Shown: positions 6,854 through 15,120, counted from the first letter of the stretch. The stretch: 64,000 nt of DNA from Nostoc piscinale CENA21 (GCF_001298445.1 NZ_CP012036.1:2421263-2485262); one strand, 5' to 3'. The notes: a model not told the origin generated them from the sequence alone. Numbers and translations are program-made.

Positions 6854-8533
6854 ATGACACAAACAGAATTACCTCGGAATACACCGCCCGATAAAAATCC
6901 ACAAGTAGCCGTTACCCATACCGCACATCCCAAAAAGTGGAAATGGTACGACTACTTCACCTTCAACATTGACCATAAGGTAATCGGGATTCAGTATCTA
7001 GTCACGGCGTTTTTGTTTTACCTGATCGGTGGATTGATGGCGATCGCCATTCGCGCCGAACTCGCCACCCCAGATGCAGATATTCTCGATCCCAATCTGT
7101 ATAACGCCTTCATGACCAACCACGGAACAATCATGATTTTCTTGTGGATTGTTCCGAGTGCGATTGGGGGATTTGGCAACTATCTAGTACCGTTGATGGT
7201 TGGTGCTAGAGATATGGCATTCCCGAAACTGAATGCGATCGCCTTTTGGTTAAACCCACCAGCCGGATTATTACTGCTGCTGAGTTTCCTATTTGGTGGT
7301 TCCCAATCAGGTTGGACAGCTTACCCACCACTGAGTTTAGTCACCGCGCCAGTTGCCCAATCTTTATGGATTTTGGCAATTGTTTTAGTAGGTACTTCCT
7401 CAATTTTGGGTTCCTTAAACTTTGTCATCACCATCTTAATGATGAAAGTCCCCAGTCTGAAATGGGATCAACTTCCCTTATTCTGCTGGGCAATCTTAGC
7501 CACCTCCGTACTAGCACTTCTCTCTACACCTGTGTTAGCTGCGGGTTTGGTATTGCTGTTGTTTGACTTGAACTTCGGCACATCCTTCTTTAAACCAGAT
7601 GCAGGCGGTAACGTTGTTATTTACCAGCATTTATTCTGGTTCTATTCTCACCCGGCAGTATATCTGATGATTCTGCCTATCTTCGGCATCATGTCCGAAG
7701 TCATCCCCGTTCACGCACGTAAACCAATTTTCGGATATAAAGCGATCGCTTATTCCAGCGTAGCAATCTGCGTTGTTGGTTTGTTCGTTTGGGTACACCA
7801 CATGTTTACCAGTGGTACACCCGGTTGGATGCGGATGTTCTTTACTATTTCTACCCTCATCGTTGCTGTTCCCACTGGCGTAAAAATATTTGCTTGGGTT
7901 GCTACCCTTTGGGGTGGAAAAATCCGCTTTACCAGTGCCATGCTATTTGCGATCGGCTTATTGTCGATGTTCGTCATGGGTGGTTTAAGCGGCGTGACAA
8001 TGGGAACAGCCCCCTTTGATGTTCACGTCCACGATACCTACTATGTAGTCGGACACTTCCACTACGTCTTATTTGGCGGTTCCGTATTTGGGATTTACGC
8101 AGGTATATATCACTGGTTCCCCAAAATGACCGGACACAAGCTAAACGAATTTTTGGGACGGACTCACTTTTTCCTCACCTTCATCGGGACAAACCTCACC
8201 TTCTTACCGATGCACGAATTAGGTTTACAGGGAATGCCCCGACGGGTCGCCATGTATGACCCCCAATTCACTAGCTTGAATGAAATTTGTACCATCGGCG
8301 CATTCATCTTAGGCTTATCAGTCATCCCCTTTACCATCAACATACTGTGGAGTTGGAGTAGAGGCGAAGTTGCTGGTGATAATCCTTGGCGGGCTTTAAC
8401 CTTAGAATGGACAACCAGTTCACCTCCATTGATTGAAAACTGGGAAGTCTTACCCGTAGCCACTCACGGCCCTTACGACTACGGCCATAGCCCCGAAGCA
8501 CAACCCACCGCAACACCTGAAGTGAGTGCGTAA
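6854..8533 (+). CDS. coxA: Cytochrome c oxidase subunit I (A2-type heme-copper oxidase)
   Basis: About 559 residues with twelve hydrophobic helices; start taken at ATG 6854, with in-frame ATGs at 6836 and 6806 less likely because they fall in a repeat-like intergenic stretch. Visible ligands include the heme a His in FMTNHGTIMIF, the CuB site FWFYSHPAVYLMIL, WVHHMF, and HDTYYVVGHFHYV for heme a and a3. The K-channel Glu of HPEVY is Ala here while the preceding residues are YS, which marks the A2 class of oxygen reductases (established subclass). It reduces O2 to water and pumps protons; in the heterocyst it also helps keep O2 low for nitrogenase. Confidence 0.95.
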   Translation: MTQTELPRNTPPDKNPQVAVTHTAHPKKWKWYDYFTFNIDHKVIGIQYLVTAFLFYLIGGLMAIAIRAELATPDADILDPNLYNAFMTNHGTIMIFLWIVPSAIGGFGNYLVPLMVGARDMAFPKLNAIAFWLNPPAGLLLLLSFLFGGSQSGWTAYPPLSLVTAPVAQSLWILAIVLVGTSSILGSLNFVITILMMKVPSLKWDQLPLFCWAILATSVLALLSTPVLAAGLVLLLFDLNFGTSFFKPDAGGNVVIYQHLFWFYSHPAVYLMILPIFGIMSEVIPVHARKPIFGYKAIAYSSVAICVVGLFVWVHHMFTSGTPGWMRMFFTISTLIVAVPTGVKIFAWVATLWGGKIRFTSAMLFAIGLLSMFVMGGLSGVTMGTAPFDVHVHDTYYVVGHFHYVLFGGSVFGIYAGIYHWFPKMTGHKLNEFLGRTHFFLTFIGTNLTFLPMHELGLQGMPRRVAMYDPQFTSLNEICTIGAFILGLSVIPFTINILWSWSRGEVAGDNPWRALTLEWTTSSPPLIENWEVLPVATHGPYDYGHSPEAQPTATPEVSA

Positions 8534-8536
8534 TTT

Positions 8537-8656
8537 AGATCCCCCCTAACCCCCCTTAAAAAGGGGGGAACATGACTCACTTATTTAGATTAGACACAGG
8601 TATATATTAAGTGATGAGAATTTAGCCCCCCTTAAAAAGGGGGGTTGGGGGGATCT
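8537..8656. repeat. Nested palindrome AGATCCCCCC between coxA and coxC
   Basis: The left arm AGATCCCCCCTAACCCCCC and right arm GGGGGGTTGGGGGGATCT are inverted copies about 120 bases apart, and each arm itself holds a CCCCCCTTAAAAAGGGGGG hairpin. This is a dispersed Nostocales repeat (a half copy is at about 46622-46642). It sits inside the cox operon, where it could form a stable RNA structure that attenuates or stabilises the mRNA. Confidence 0.85.
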
Positions 8657-8691
8657 CCAACACCCTTGTTAGAAATTCAGATGGTAAAAAT

Positions 8692-9288
8692 ATGACAGTC
8701 GCCACACCCAGCGAACATCACGGACATGATGCCGAACATCATCCAGATTTGCGAGTTCCGGGATTATTAACCTTCCTCATCTCCGAATCTTTAATGTTTG
8801 GCGGATTCTTTGCTACTTACTTGTTTTTTCGCCAAACCACAGATGTCTGGCCACCAGAAGGTACAGAAGTAGAATTACTCGTACCGACAATTAACACCAT
8901 CATTCTAGTGTCTAGCAGCTTCGTCATTCACTTTGGTGAAATGGCGATTAAAAAGAATAACGTCGCCGGAATGCAATGGTGGTACAAAGTGACCGCCGTT
9001 ATGGGCGCAATGTTTTTGTTAGGTCAAGTGTATGAGTACCTAACCTTGGGATATGGCATGACAGCCAATGTCTTTGCCAACTGCTTTTATATCATGACAG
9101 GTTTCCACGGATTGCACGTATTTGTGGGGCTGTTATTGATTTTAGGAGTATTGAAGCGATCGCAGCGTCCCGGCCATTACTCCGCCACCAAACACACCGG
9201 CATCGAAATGGCAGAAATTTACTGGCACTTCGTAGACATCATTTGGATTGTTCTCTTCACTTTGCTGTACGTTCTGACACAGTTTTAA
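8692..9288 (+). CDS. coxC: Cytochrome c oxidase subunit III
   Basis: 198 residues with five hydrophobic helices and the subunit III signatures FGGFFATYLFFR, GFHGLHVFVGLLLI and MAEIYWHFVDIIWIVLF. The short, five-helix form is usual in cyanobacteria. A His-rich N-terminus (HHGHDAEHH) precedes the first helix. Third gene of the operon after coxB and coxA, separated from coxA by a 120-base palindromic repeat. Structural subunit of the aa3-type oxidase in the cytoplasmic or intracytoplasmic membrane. Confidence 0.95.
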   Translation: MTVATPSEHHGHDAEHHPDLRVPGLLTFLISESLMFGGFFATYLFFRQTTDVWPPEGTEVELLVPTINTIILVSSSFVIHFGEMAIKKNNVAGMQWWYKVTAVMGAMFLLGQVYEYLTLGYGMTANVFANCFYIMTGFHGLHVFVGLLLILGVLKRSQRPGHYSATKHTGIEMAEIYWHFVDIIWIVLFTLLYVLTQF

Positions 9289-9290
9289 AA

Positions 9291-9341
9291 GCGAGTAGGG
9301 AGTAGTAAATTACCCCATTCACTACTCCCTACTCCCCACTC
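9291..9341. repeat. Inverted repeat GAGTAGGGAGTAGT after coxC
   Basis: GAGTAGGGAGTAGT and ACTACTCCCTACTC form a hairpin over a ~14-base loop, followed by further ACTCCCCA units. It is a dispersed repeat of this genome type and may end or stabilise the cox transcript. Confidence 0.65.
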
Positions 9342-9354
9342 CCCATTCACAATT

Positions 9355-9843
9355 ATGCAAATCGATACCAACAGATTTTCTTGGTTTCAAGTACCAGAAA
9401 AACGTCAAAAAAAATTACTAATCTTAGCTGCTGATACTTGGCATAATAATTCTGAATCCGAGAACTATATGCAACAAGCCATCACCGAAGCCGGAGATAA
9501 TACAGACATTTTAGTTTCGGCATATAGATATTTTTACTACAAAAATAATTATTCTCTCGCCTTGCAAACAACAACGAAATTATTAGATAAAATTAAGAAA
9601 GCAGAAAATTTCCCTGAAAATTGGGAACAGCTAAAACCCATACTCATCAATCGGAGGGAAGAAAACCAAATCAGATTGTACTTAAATGCTTATGCTGCTA
9701 CTGGTTTGGTTTTAGCTAAATTAGGAGACATCGAACAAGCCAAAGAAATCAGCATCAGGGTGCAAGAAATTGACCCCAAAAATGATTATGGTGCTGGTAT
9801 CCTTCTGGATATTTTGACACGTCCAGCCGAGGAAGAAGATTAA
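9355..9843 (+). CDS. Conserved TPR-like protein downstream of cox2
   Basis: 162-residue soluble, helix-rich protein without a signal peptide. The helices show TPR-like pairs (YMQQAITEAGDNTDILVSAYRYFYYKN, in two parts; LVLAKLGDIEQAKEISIRV). I recognise it only as a conserved protein that follows cox2 in heterocystous strains; no function is known to me. It contains an A8 run (about 9407-9414) in the correct family frame, a useful control for the homopolymer problem elsewhere. Position suggests a role linked to the oxidase or heterocyst metabolism. Confidence 0.8.
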   Translation: MQIDTNRFSWFQVPEKRQKKLLILAADTWHNNSESENYMQQAITEAGDNTDILVSAYRYFYYKNNYSLALQTTTKLLDKIKKAENFPENWEQLKPILINRREENQIRLYLNAYAATGLVLAKLGDIEQAKEISIRVQEIDPKNDYGAGILLDILTRPAEEED

Positions 9844-9920
9844 GTCAACAGTTAAGATTCATAACTGATTTGACTATTGACCAATACTGACCAACACTCA
9901 ACGATCAAAATTTACAAACC

Positions 9921-10088
9921 ATGATGAACAATTTCTCTTTTGCTCGACCTCTTTCCACATTTACCCTACCCGAAAATCCCTTGCCTAATACTGTTCCTTT
10001 ATCGCCTATAAGTCTTCCTGAAACTAACTCTCCTTGGTATGCAGCACCAGTAATTGTTATGCCTTCCACTTCTCAATTTAGATTCTAA
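9921..10088 (+). CDS. 55-residue ORF, unknown function
   Basis: ATG at 9921 opens an uninterrupted 55-codon frame to TAA at 10086-10088, six bases before the next gene. The product is rich in Pro, Ser and Thr (FTLPENPLPNTVPLSPISLP) with no membrane helix and ends SQFRF. Tight spacing to the cupin gene suggests co-translation. I do not recognise the family. It may be a real small gene, but no homology was tested. Confidence 0.55.
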   Translation: MMNNFSFARPLSTFTLPENPLPNTVPLSPISLPETNSPWYAAPVIVMPSTSQFRF

Positions 10089-10093
10089 AAGTT

Positions 10094-10705
10094 ATGCAAG
10101 GTAGGGATTGGCTACTTACTGGAGAGGGTCAGTATCAAATTTGTAAATCTGTAAGAGCATGGGATTTATTGCGAGAAAATTATCGCCTCTATCGTTTTTT
10201 GACTGAGGTAGAAGATGTTCTCAATGGTGTTGGGGATGAATCTAGCCGTCTACCAGAAATTAGGATGTTGGTGAGGCGCTTAATTGCCAATTCCTACTGG
10301 GTGAGAAGTCAACATTTAGAACCTTGTCCCAAAACAGGTACTTCTGTTGTTCTCTTATACGATGAATTGGGTTTTCCACTGACTGTCCAAACAGTAACCT
10401 TTGCACCAGGGACAACTTCAAACATTCATAATCATGGCACTTGGGGAGTTGTAGCGGTGTTAAAAGGTCAAGAAAAAAACACTGTTTGGCGACACACAGA
10501 CAACTCAACATTTTCCGGTAAAATTGAACAAACAGGAGAAATAATCTTATCTCCAGGAGATATTGTGAGCTTTACTCCTGATGCAATTCACAGCGTGCAA
10601 GCAGTCGGTGATGAACCAACTGTGACTTTCAATATTTATGGGGAAACTGATCCAAAACAAAGATTTGAGTTTGACTTAGTTACCCATACGGTAAGGAAGT
10701 TTTAA
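10094..10705 (+). CDS. Cupin, cysteine-dioxygenase-type thiol dioxygenase
   Basis: 203 residues. The C-terminal two thirds is a single cupin barrel: TFAPGTTSNIHNHGTWGVV holds the first two His iron ligands, and DAIHSVQAV the third. The spacing and HxHxTWGVVAVLKGxE pattern match the cysteine dioxygenase/thiol dioxygenase superfamily, which uses Fe(II) and O2 to oxidise a thiol to a sulfinate. The residue modulating substrate choice cannot be judged here, so cysteine is only a guess. The start has no strong ribosome binding site and follows the small ORF by 5 bases. With cysK nearby (on the opposite strand) it points to sulfur-amino-acid handling. Confidence 0.8.
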   Translation: MQGRDWLLTGEGQYQICKSVRAWDLLRENYRLYRFLTEVEDVLNGVGDESSRLPEIRMLVRRLIANSYWVRSQHLEPCPKTGTSVVLLYDELGFPLTVQTVTFAPGTTSNIHNHGTWGVVAVLKGQEKNTVWRHTDNSTFSGKIEQTGEIILSPGDIVSFTPDAIHSVQAVGDEPTVTFNIYGETDPKQRFEFDLVTHTVRKF

Positions 10706-10708
10706 GAC

Positions 10709-10834
10709 AGGGGTGTAAGGGAAGAAAGGGTGTAAGGGTGTAGGGGAAGATTATCTTACTCAGCACTTTTAATCACAAGAAAATACCAAAAACATAAACG
10801 TCTTTCCCTTATACCCTCACACCCCTACACCCTA
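10709..10834. repeat. GGGTGTAAGGG inverted repeat
   Basis: Several GGGTGTAAGG/GGTGTAGGGG units (10709-10750) face inverted copies (TCTTTCCC, ACCCTCACACCCCTACACCC, 10801-10834). Same repeat family as 45397-45447 and 48689-48777. No gene. Confidence 0.7.
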
Positions 10835-10892
10835 ACTTAGAGGGTTTTCTGCGTAAGTCCTAAACCATTTAAGTGGATTGGGAGCAAGCACA

Positions 10893-11372
10893 ATGGCAAG
10901 AGTAATTTTTTATGAAAAACCAGGCTGTAAAAATGGTACTAGACAAAAAGTGTTGTTAACTGCGGCTGGTCATGAAGTAATTTCATACAACTTATTAACC
11001 GAACCTTGGACAATTGAGCGTTTACGGTCATTTTTTGGTAATCGCCCCGTATCTGAATGGTTTAATCGGGCTGCACCCAAGGTAAAATCTGGCGAGATTG
11101 TTCCTGAAAACATCGACGCGGAAACCGCATTGGTACAGATGTTGCGTGATCCGCTATTAATTCGCCGTCCTCTAATTCAAGTAGGCGATCGCCGCGAAGT
11201 TGGTTTTGAGGTGGAAAAACTTGACGCTTGGATTGGCTTAAAACCTGTAGATGAATCCTTCCAAGCTATGAGTGAAGACCTGATGAGTAAGGATTTACAA
11301 GGCTGCGCCCACGGTGGTAATCACCACCATGACCATGAACATGGCCACGGTCATGGTAATTGTAAACATTAA
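10893..11372 (+). CDS. ArsC/Spx-family nitrogenase-associated protein with His-rich tail
   Basis: 159 residues from ATG 10893; an upstream TTG at 10878 is less likely. Residues 1-115 have the ArsC/Spx thioredoxin-like fold (COG1393): MARVIFYEKPGCKNGTRQK carries the single Cys in the CxNGxxxK pattern, and DPLLIRRPLI is the family's cis-Pro region. This subgroup is often called nitrogenase-associated protein. The tail is almost pure His/Asp/Gly (HHHDHEH, HGHGHG) plus Cys, a likely Ni, Zn or Fe binding segment that ordinary ArsC lacks. Location beside cox2 and FdxB supports a role in heterocyst metal or redox biology. Arsenate reduction is not supported. Confidence 0.85.
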   Translation: MARVIFYEKPGCKNGTRQKVLLTAAGHEVISYNLLTEPWTIERLRSFFGNRPVSEWFNRAAPKVKSGEIVPENIDAETALVQMLRDPLLIRRPLIQVGDRREVGFEVEKLDAWIGLKPVDESFQAMSEDLMSKDLQGCAHGGNHHHDHEHGHGHGNCKH

Positions 11373-11373
11373 A

Positions 11374-11500
11374 TTAAGGAAAAAGTAAAAAGGTAAAAGG
11401 TAAAAGGAAATAAGTAATAAGTAAAAGGGCAAAAGGTAAAAAAATATTTTATATTTTTACTGTTTACTCTTCACTTTTTACTTTTTCCTTTTAACTTTTG
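11374..11500. repeat. AAAAGGTAAAAG-type inverted repeats
   Basis: Tandem AGTAAAAAGGTAAAAGG units followed by inverted TTTTTACTTTTTCCTTTT units; same family as 61586-61700. It separates the converging ArsC-like and cysK genes and could act as a two-way terminator. Confidence 0.65.
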
Positions 11501-11505
11501 CCTTC

Positions 11506-12450
11506 TTAACTAATGCTCAAATCTTGAAACATTGCTGTGCTGAGGTAACGTTCACCATACGAAGGCTGAATCATCACAATCAAACGACCAGCATTTTCTG
11601 GTCGTTTTGCTACTTGCAAAGCCGCGCACAAAGCCGCACCTGAAGAAATTCCAGATAATAAACCTTCTTCTTTAGCTAAACGCCGCCCGTAAATCATAGA
11701 TTGGTCATCGCTGACTCTGATGACTTCATCCACCAATTCCAAGCGCAGCACATCGGGGACAAATCCTGCACCGATACCTTGAATTTTATGGGGGCCTGCT
11801 TCGCCACCAGAGAGGACAGGGCTATTGCTGGGTTCAACTGCGATCGCTTGTAAACTGGGTTTACGTTGCTTCAATACTTCAGCAATTCCGGTAATTGTTC
11901 CACCAGTCCCAACCCCAGCAATCACAATATCAACTTCTCCGTCTGTATCTTCCCAAATTTCTTCGGCGGTGGTTTCCCGGTGAATTTTGGGGTTAGCTGG
12001 GTTGCGGAACTGTTGCAGCATATATGCGTTTGGTGTGTTAGCCACAATTTCCTCGGCTTTGCGAATTGCACCCCGCATTCCTTCCGGGCCTTGTGTCAAT
12101 TCTAGTTTGGCACCATAAGCACGCAGCATTGAGCGCCGTTCTTGGCTCATGGTTTCTGGCATAGTTAAAACTAAGCTGTAACCACGGGCGGCGGCGACCA
12201 TTGCCAAAGCGATTCCAGTATTTCCAGATGTCGGTTCGACTAAAATTGTTTTTCCTGGTGTAATTAACCCTTCAGCTTCGGCGCTATTAATCATACTCAC
12301 GCCAATCCGGTCTTTTACAGAAGCGGCTGGATTCATTCCTTCGAGTTTGGCAACTATCCGCGCCACTGCACCTTCGGCCTGGGGAATTTTATTTAGTTGA
12401 ACTAAGGGAGTTCTGCCGATCAGTTCTGTAACATCTTTAGCAATTCGCAT
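11506..12450 (-). CDS. cysK: Cysteine synthase A (O-acetylserine sulfhydrylase)
   Basis: 314 residues, the usual length. The PLP lysine is in NPAASVKDRIG (near residue 43), the phosphate-binding or substrate loop is EPTSGNTGIALA, and a Gly-rich loop GVGTGGTITG and the SGISSGAA motif bind the cofactor phosphate. It makes L-cysteine from O-acetylserine and sulfide. It converges with the ArsC-like gene across a repeat region. Cysteine supply fits the demand for Fe-S clusters in nitrogen-fixing cells; cyanobacteria usually have several paralogues, so this may be one of them. Confidence 0.95.
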   Translation of the reverse strand: MRIAKDVTELIGRTPLVQLNKIPQAEGAVARIVAKLEGMNPAASVKDRIGVSMINSAEAEGLITPGKTILVEPTSGNTGIALAMVAAARGYSLVLTMPETMSQERRSMLRAYGAKLELTQGPEGMRGAIRKAEEIVANTPNAYMLQQFRNPANPKIHRETTAEEIWEDTDGEVDIVIAGVGTGGTITGIAEVLKQRKPSLQAIAVEPSNSPVLSGGEAGPHKIQGIGAGFVPDVLRLELVDEVIRVSDDQSMIYGRRLAKEEGLLSGISSGAALCAALQVAKRPENAGRLIVMIQPSYGERYLSTAMFQDLSIS

Positions 12451-13465
12451 AAATTAACTCCTAAACCTTTAATTTTAAAACTGCCTATTTACTTATAACT
12501 ATCATTTTTCGGTAACTGTTGAGGTTAGCGATCGCCAAAACGATTTACTTTCACTAAAGCATAAATACGTAACACACATAAATAATTTTGGTTAATTTAC
12601 ATCTAAATTCGTATTTTTGATGACCATTGACTACAAATAGTAGTATTTAAGTATTGCTCAATACTAAACATCAGCTTGTTTGGAGGAACTTAATTAGTTA
12701 ATTTACATCTAAAAAATATATAAAAACTCATTTCATATTTTTCAATACATTACCAATCAAATCAACAACTTATTGAACAGTTTGCTAAAATATCCAATTT
12801 TCCAGATATATGTTCCTAAAATGTTAGTTATATACAGCGATATATTTAATTCACCAAACATTGATATTTGATAATTAATTAATTGAAATTACGCTCAAAA
12901 ACTGCTATTTAAAGCATTATTCTTCATCTTGAGTACAAAAAATCTTCATCAAAACTTATCTAAAAAAATCATTTTTATCTATAGCCAGTCTAGCTTTAAA
13001 GCTGAGTGCAAAAATCCCAGCACCCCTGCCAAGTAATACCAGCCCCTCTGCCTGACAATACTAGACCCTATACCCCCAGCAATTTTTATCAAGCTTACAC
13101 AGCAATGGTTGGAGGTTTTGAGTACAAATTTAATCAATTTAATAAACTTAATCCACACCAACTAAACAGCCACCCCCAAAGGCGACTGATATAAAACATA
13201 TAGGATTTACGCAGAGATTCCCCTCTACCCCCCGAAATTCCCTAGCTTGCTAGTGAACTAGGGGGGACTTCTTAACCAGACATTTTCAGATAAGACTGCG
13301 TTAATTCGATAAATATAAAAATAGAAGTTAAGAAAATTAGGTAATTATTCACTAGTTATTAAATCTACAAAATAGATACCTGACTTCTTAAAAAAAGTCG
13401 AGTATCTAAAACTCTCTTATCTAGCCATAATCTCTAACTTCTAACCCCTAGCCTCTAGCTCAAGG
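12451..13465. other. Gene-free region upstream of cysK
   Basis: About 1 kb, AT-rich, with no ORF that has coding character. It should contain the cysK promoter (minus strand) near 12460-12550. A C/G-rich run at 13216-13268 (CCCCTCTACCCCCC ... CTAGGGGGG) is a diverged copy of a dispersed palindrome, and the GACTTCTT hairpin lies at 13375-13406. Confidence 0.55.
13375..13406. repeat. GATACCTGACTTCTT hairpin, copy 1
   Basis: GATACCTGACTTCTT pairs with AAAGTCGAGTATC. Related to the hairpins at 14551-14584 and 53206-53243. Confidence 0.7.
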
Positions 13466-13870
13466 ATGAAAGTCAAAATTCTCAATGTTCTTACTGTTTG
13501 CCTAGTAACATTAATCGTAATTTCTCCAGCAATGGTAGTCCTGAGAGTAGTTTGGGAAAAGCATGGAGAGTTAGTTAAGGCACAGAATTTAACTTGTGAA
13601 GTTAATAAGATTAACGAAGTCAATCAAGGCTTGTATCCTCCAGTAACGGCTGGTATTAATAATTGCGATCGCTACGTCGTGAACCAACCGCTCACAACTG
13701 ATTTTATCTATAAACTTGCCATTATTTTGCAATGGTTTATCTTGCTAACCCCTGTATGTATCGGGTTAGGAATTCTTGTATACGACAGGTATCTAGCGCA
13801 TCGCGCCGCCGTATTTCAAGAACAAGTAGAGATGTTAGAAAGACTTTGGCGACAAAGTATTGAACAATAA
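13466..13870 (+). CDS. Uncharacterised two-helix membrane protein
   Basis: 134 residues. An N-terminal hydrophobic helix (VLTVCLVTLIVISPAMVVL) and a second near residue 90-112 (LAIILQWFILLTPVCIGLGIL) enclose a ~60-residue loop with two Cys residues (NLTCEVN, INNCDRY) that may form a disulfide outside the cytoplasm. A short charged tail follows. I do not recognise the family. It is the first of three closely spaced small genes. Confidence 0.7.
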   Translation: MKVKILNVLTVCLVTLIVISPAMVVLRVVWEKHGELVKAQNLTCEVNKINEVNQGLYPPVTAGINNCDRYVVNQPLTTDFIYKLAIILQWFILLTPVCIGLGILVYDRYLAHRAAVFQEQVEMLERLWRQSIEQ

Positions 13871-13900
13871 TCAATTCACGTTACACAATTACAAAATATT

Positions 13901-14167
13901 ATGACTGAAGAACGGCAAGCTCAATATTTTGATTTAATCGATCAATTACTACAATGTCCTAATGGTCAAGAGCCAGCAGTTTTAGAAGCAAACTCAGAAC
14001 TAATTGATGCTAACCTTATCGAAGCAATGGCGAGAGTAGCCACAATGTTTGCTCACGATGGGAATCAAGATGGCGCTAAATTTTTATTTCATGTAGCTCG
14101 TGAGCTTGCCAAGCAATTAGGTTTATATCCTGATTTTAATAATTCCGAAGCTGCAAAATCTGAATGA
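13901..14167 (+). CDS. Uncharacterised 88-residue soluble protein
   Basis: 88 residues, acidic and helix-rich (EERQAQYFDLIDQLLQCPNG, MARVATMFAHDGNQDGAKFLF), with no signal or membrane segment. It resembles short alpha-helical (TPR-like) proteins but carries no clear motif. Lies 30 bases after the membrane protein gene and 21 bases before the next, so probably one operon. Function unknown. Confidence 0.7.
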   Translation: MTEERQAQYFDLIDQLLQCPNGQEPAVLEANSELIDANLIEAMARVATMFAHDGNQDGAKFLFHVARELAKQLGLYPDFNNSEAAKSE

Positions 14168-14188
14168 AGTGCCTAACAAGGAGTAATC

Positions 14189-14500
14189 ATGCTACTGACG
14201 GCTACTGATGCTGGACATATAGCGTTAGAGTTTCTCTTAGCAGACTGGAATATTCGTGACGAATACAGAGAGTGGTTTACTATTATCAAATCTCGTTTAG
14301 TTGGCGAGTATTGGTACATTGTTGAGTTGGGTGTAGAAGGTTTTCCTGATAAATGGTTTATTCAAGTCTACGATACAGGAGAATGCGATCCAAGCTATAC
14401 TTTTACTTCTCCGATTAATGGTAAAGAAGGATTTTCTGATTTTTGTGATTTACCAGAAATAATTGCTGAAGTATTAGTAGCAGAGCGAAAATCTCGATAA
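14189..14500 (+). CDS. Uncharacterised 103-residue protein
   Basis: 103 residues; preceded by an AAGGAG ribosome binding site at 14178-14183, which fixes the start. It contains several Trp and acidic residues (LADWNIRDEYREWFTIIKSR, EYWYIVELGVEGFPDKWFIQ), a compact alpha/beta protein with no recognised motif. Third member of the small-gene run; a palindromic hairpin follows at 14551. Function unknown. Confidence 0.7.
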   Translation: MLLTATDAGHIALEFLLADWNIRDEYREWFTIIKSRLVGEYWYIVELGVEGFPDKWFIQVYDTGECDPSYTFTSPINGKEGFSDFCDLPEIIAEVLVAERKSR

Positions 14501-14550
14501 TCAACCTGATGACTTAAAATTGATGATTTATACAATATCGTCAAAGCTCA

Positions 14551-14584
14551 GATACTCGACTTCTTAAAGAAGTCGGGTATTTTA
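14551..14584 (+). terminator. GATACTCGACTTCTT hairpin, copy 2, probable terminator
   Basis: ATACTCGACTTCTT and AAGAAGTCGGGTAT form a near-perfect hairpin followed by TTTAG and T-rich DNA. It lies 50 bases after the last gene of the 13.4-14.5 kb set and has the shape of an intrinsic terminator. Same family as 13375 and 53206. Confidence 0.75.
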
Positions 14585-14745
14585 GTCTTTTTTGTTCTAA
14601 ATGAATTACACTATTCCCTATCTCCCTCAGAATTTAATAAATAAACCGCTACATTTTTCTATATATTACTTAATACCAAAAAGCAATATAAACTACATTT
14701 TATGTCATGCTTATTTGACAAATATGTGTTATATTAAATAGCGTG

Positions 14746-15108
14746 ATGAAAGCTACAGAAACATCAGCTAAAATGATTACTGAAGATATCATCGCTAAAG
14801 AATTCAAAAGAATTGTCAGCGAGTATTATCCAAAGGTTGGAGAACTATTAGACGGGTGTCATGTGAAAGTCATCACCTGTTTTTGGGGAAGACCGCCTAG
14901 ACGTTTGCAATACATAGGTATTTATTGCTCTGAAGAAATGTTGCCCCATATTAGAGAACAGCAAAAAATTCTCAGAGACATAGCCGACAATATGGGATTA
15001 GTCCAAGTAGTTTGTATGAATGCCAAACGCTTGATTCGAGACCCTAAATCGACGCTTAAAGATACCGATCCACGCCTGTGGTTGGAGTTGCAAATGGTAG
15101 CAACCTAA
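14746..15108 (+). CDS. Uncharacterised protein upstream of a flavin oxidoreductase
   Basis: 120-121 residues; ATG at 14746 or GTG at 14743. It has an N-terminal amphipathic part (ITEDIIAKEFKRIVSEYYPK) and a basic middle (FWGRPPRRLQYIGIYCSEE), plus MNAKRLIRDPKST. No motif I recognise, no membrane segment. It ends 12 bases before the LLM oxidoreductase gene, so the two are probably co-transcribed. Function unknown. Confidence 0.65.
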   Translation: MKATETSAKMITEDIIAKEFKRIVSEYYPKVGELLDGCHVKVITCFWGRPPRRLQYIGIYCSEEMLPHIREQQKILRDIADNMGLVQVVCMNAKRLIRDPKSTLKDTDPRLWLELQMVAT

Positions 15109-15120
15109 GAATAGTAAACA

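Noticed and set aside
10893..11372. Calling the ArsC-like gene an arsenate reductase
   Set aside because: Only one Cys is in the active motif, the tail is metal-binding and there are no ars genes nearby; the nitrogenase-associated subgroup fits better.
13006..13194. Overlapping frames on both strands upstream of 13466
   Set aside because: Both are short, mutually antisense and lie in a repeat-rich spacer; no coding signs.
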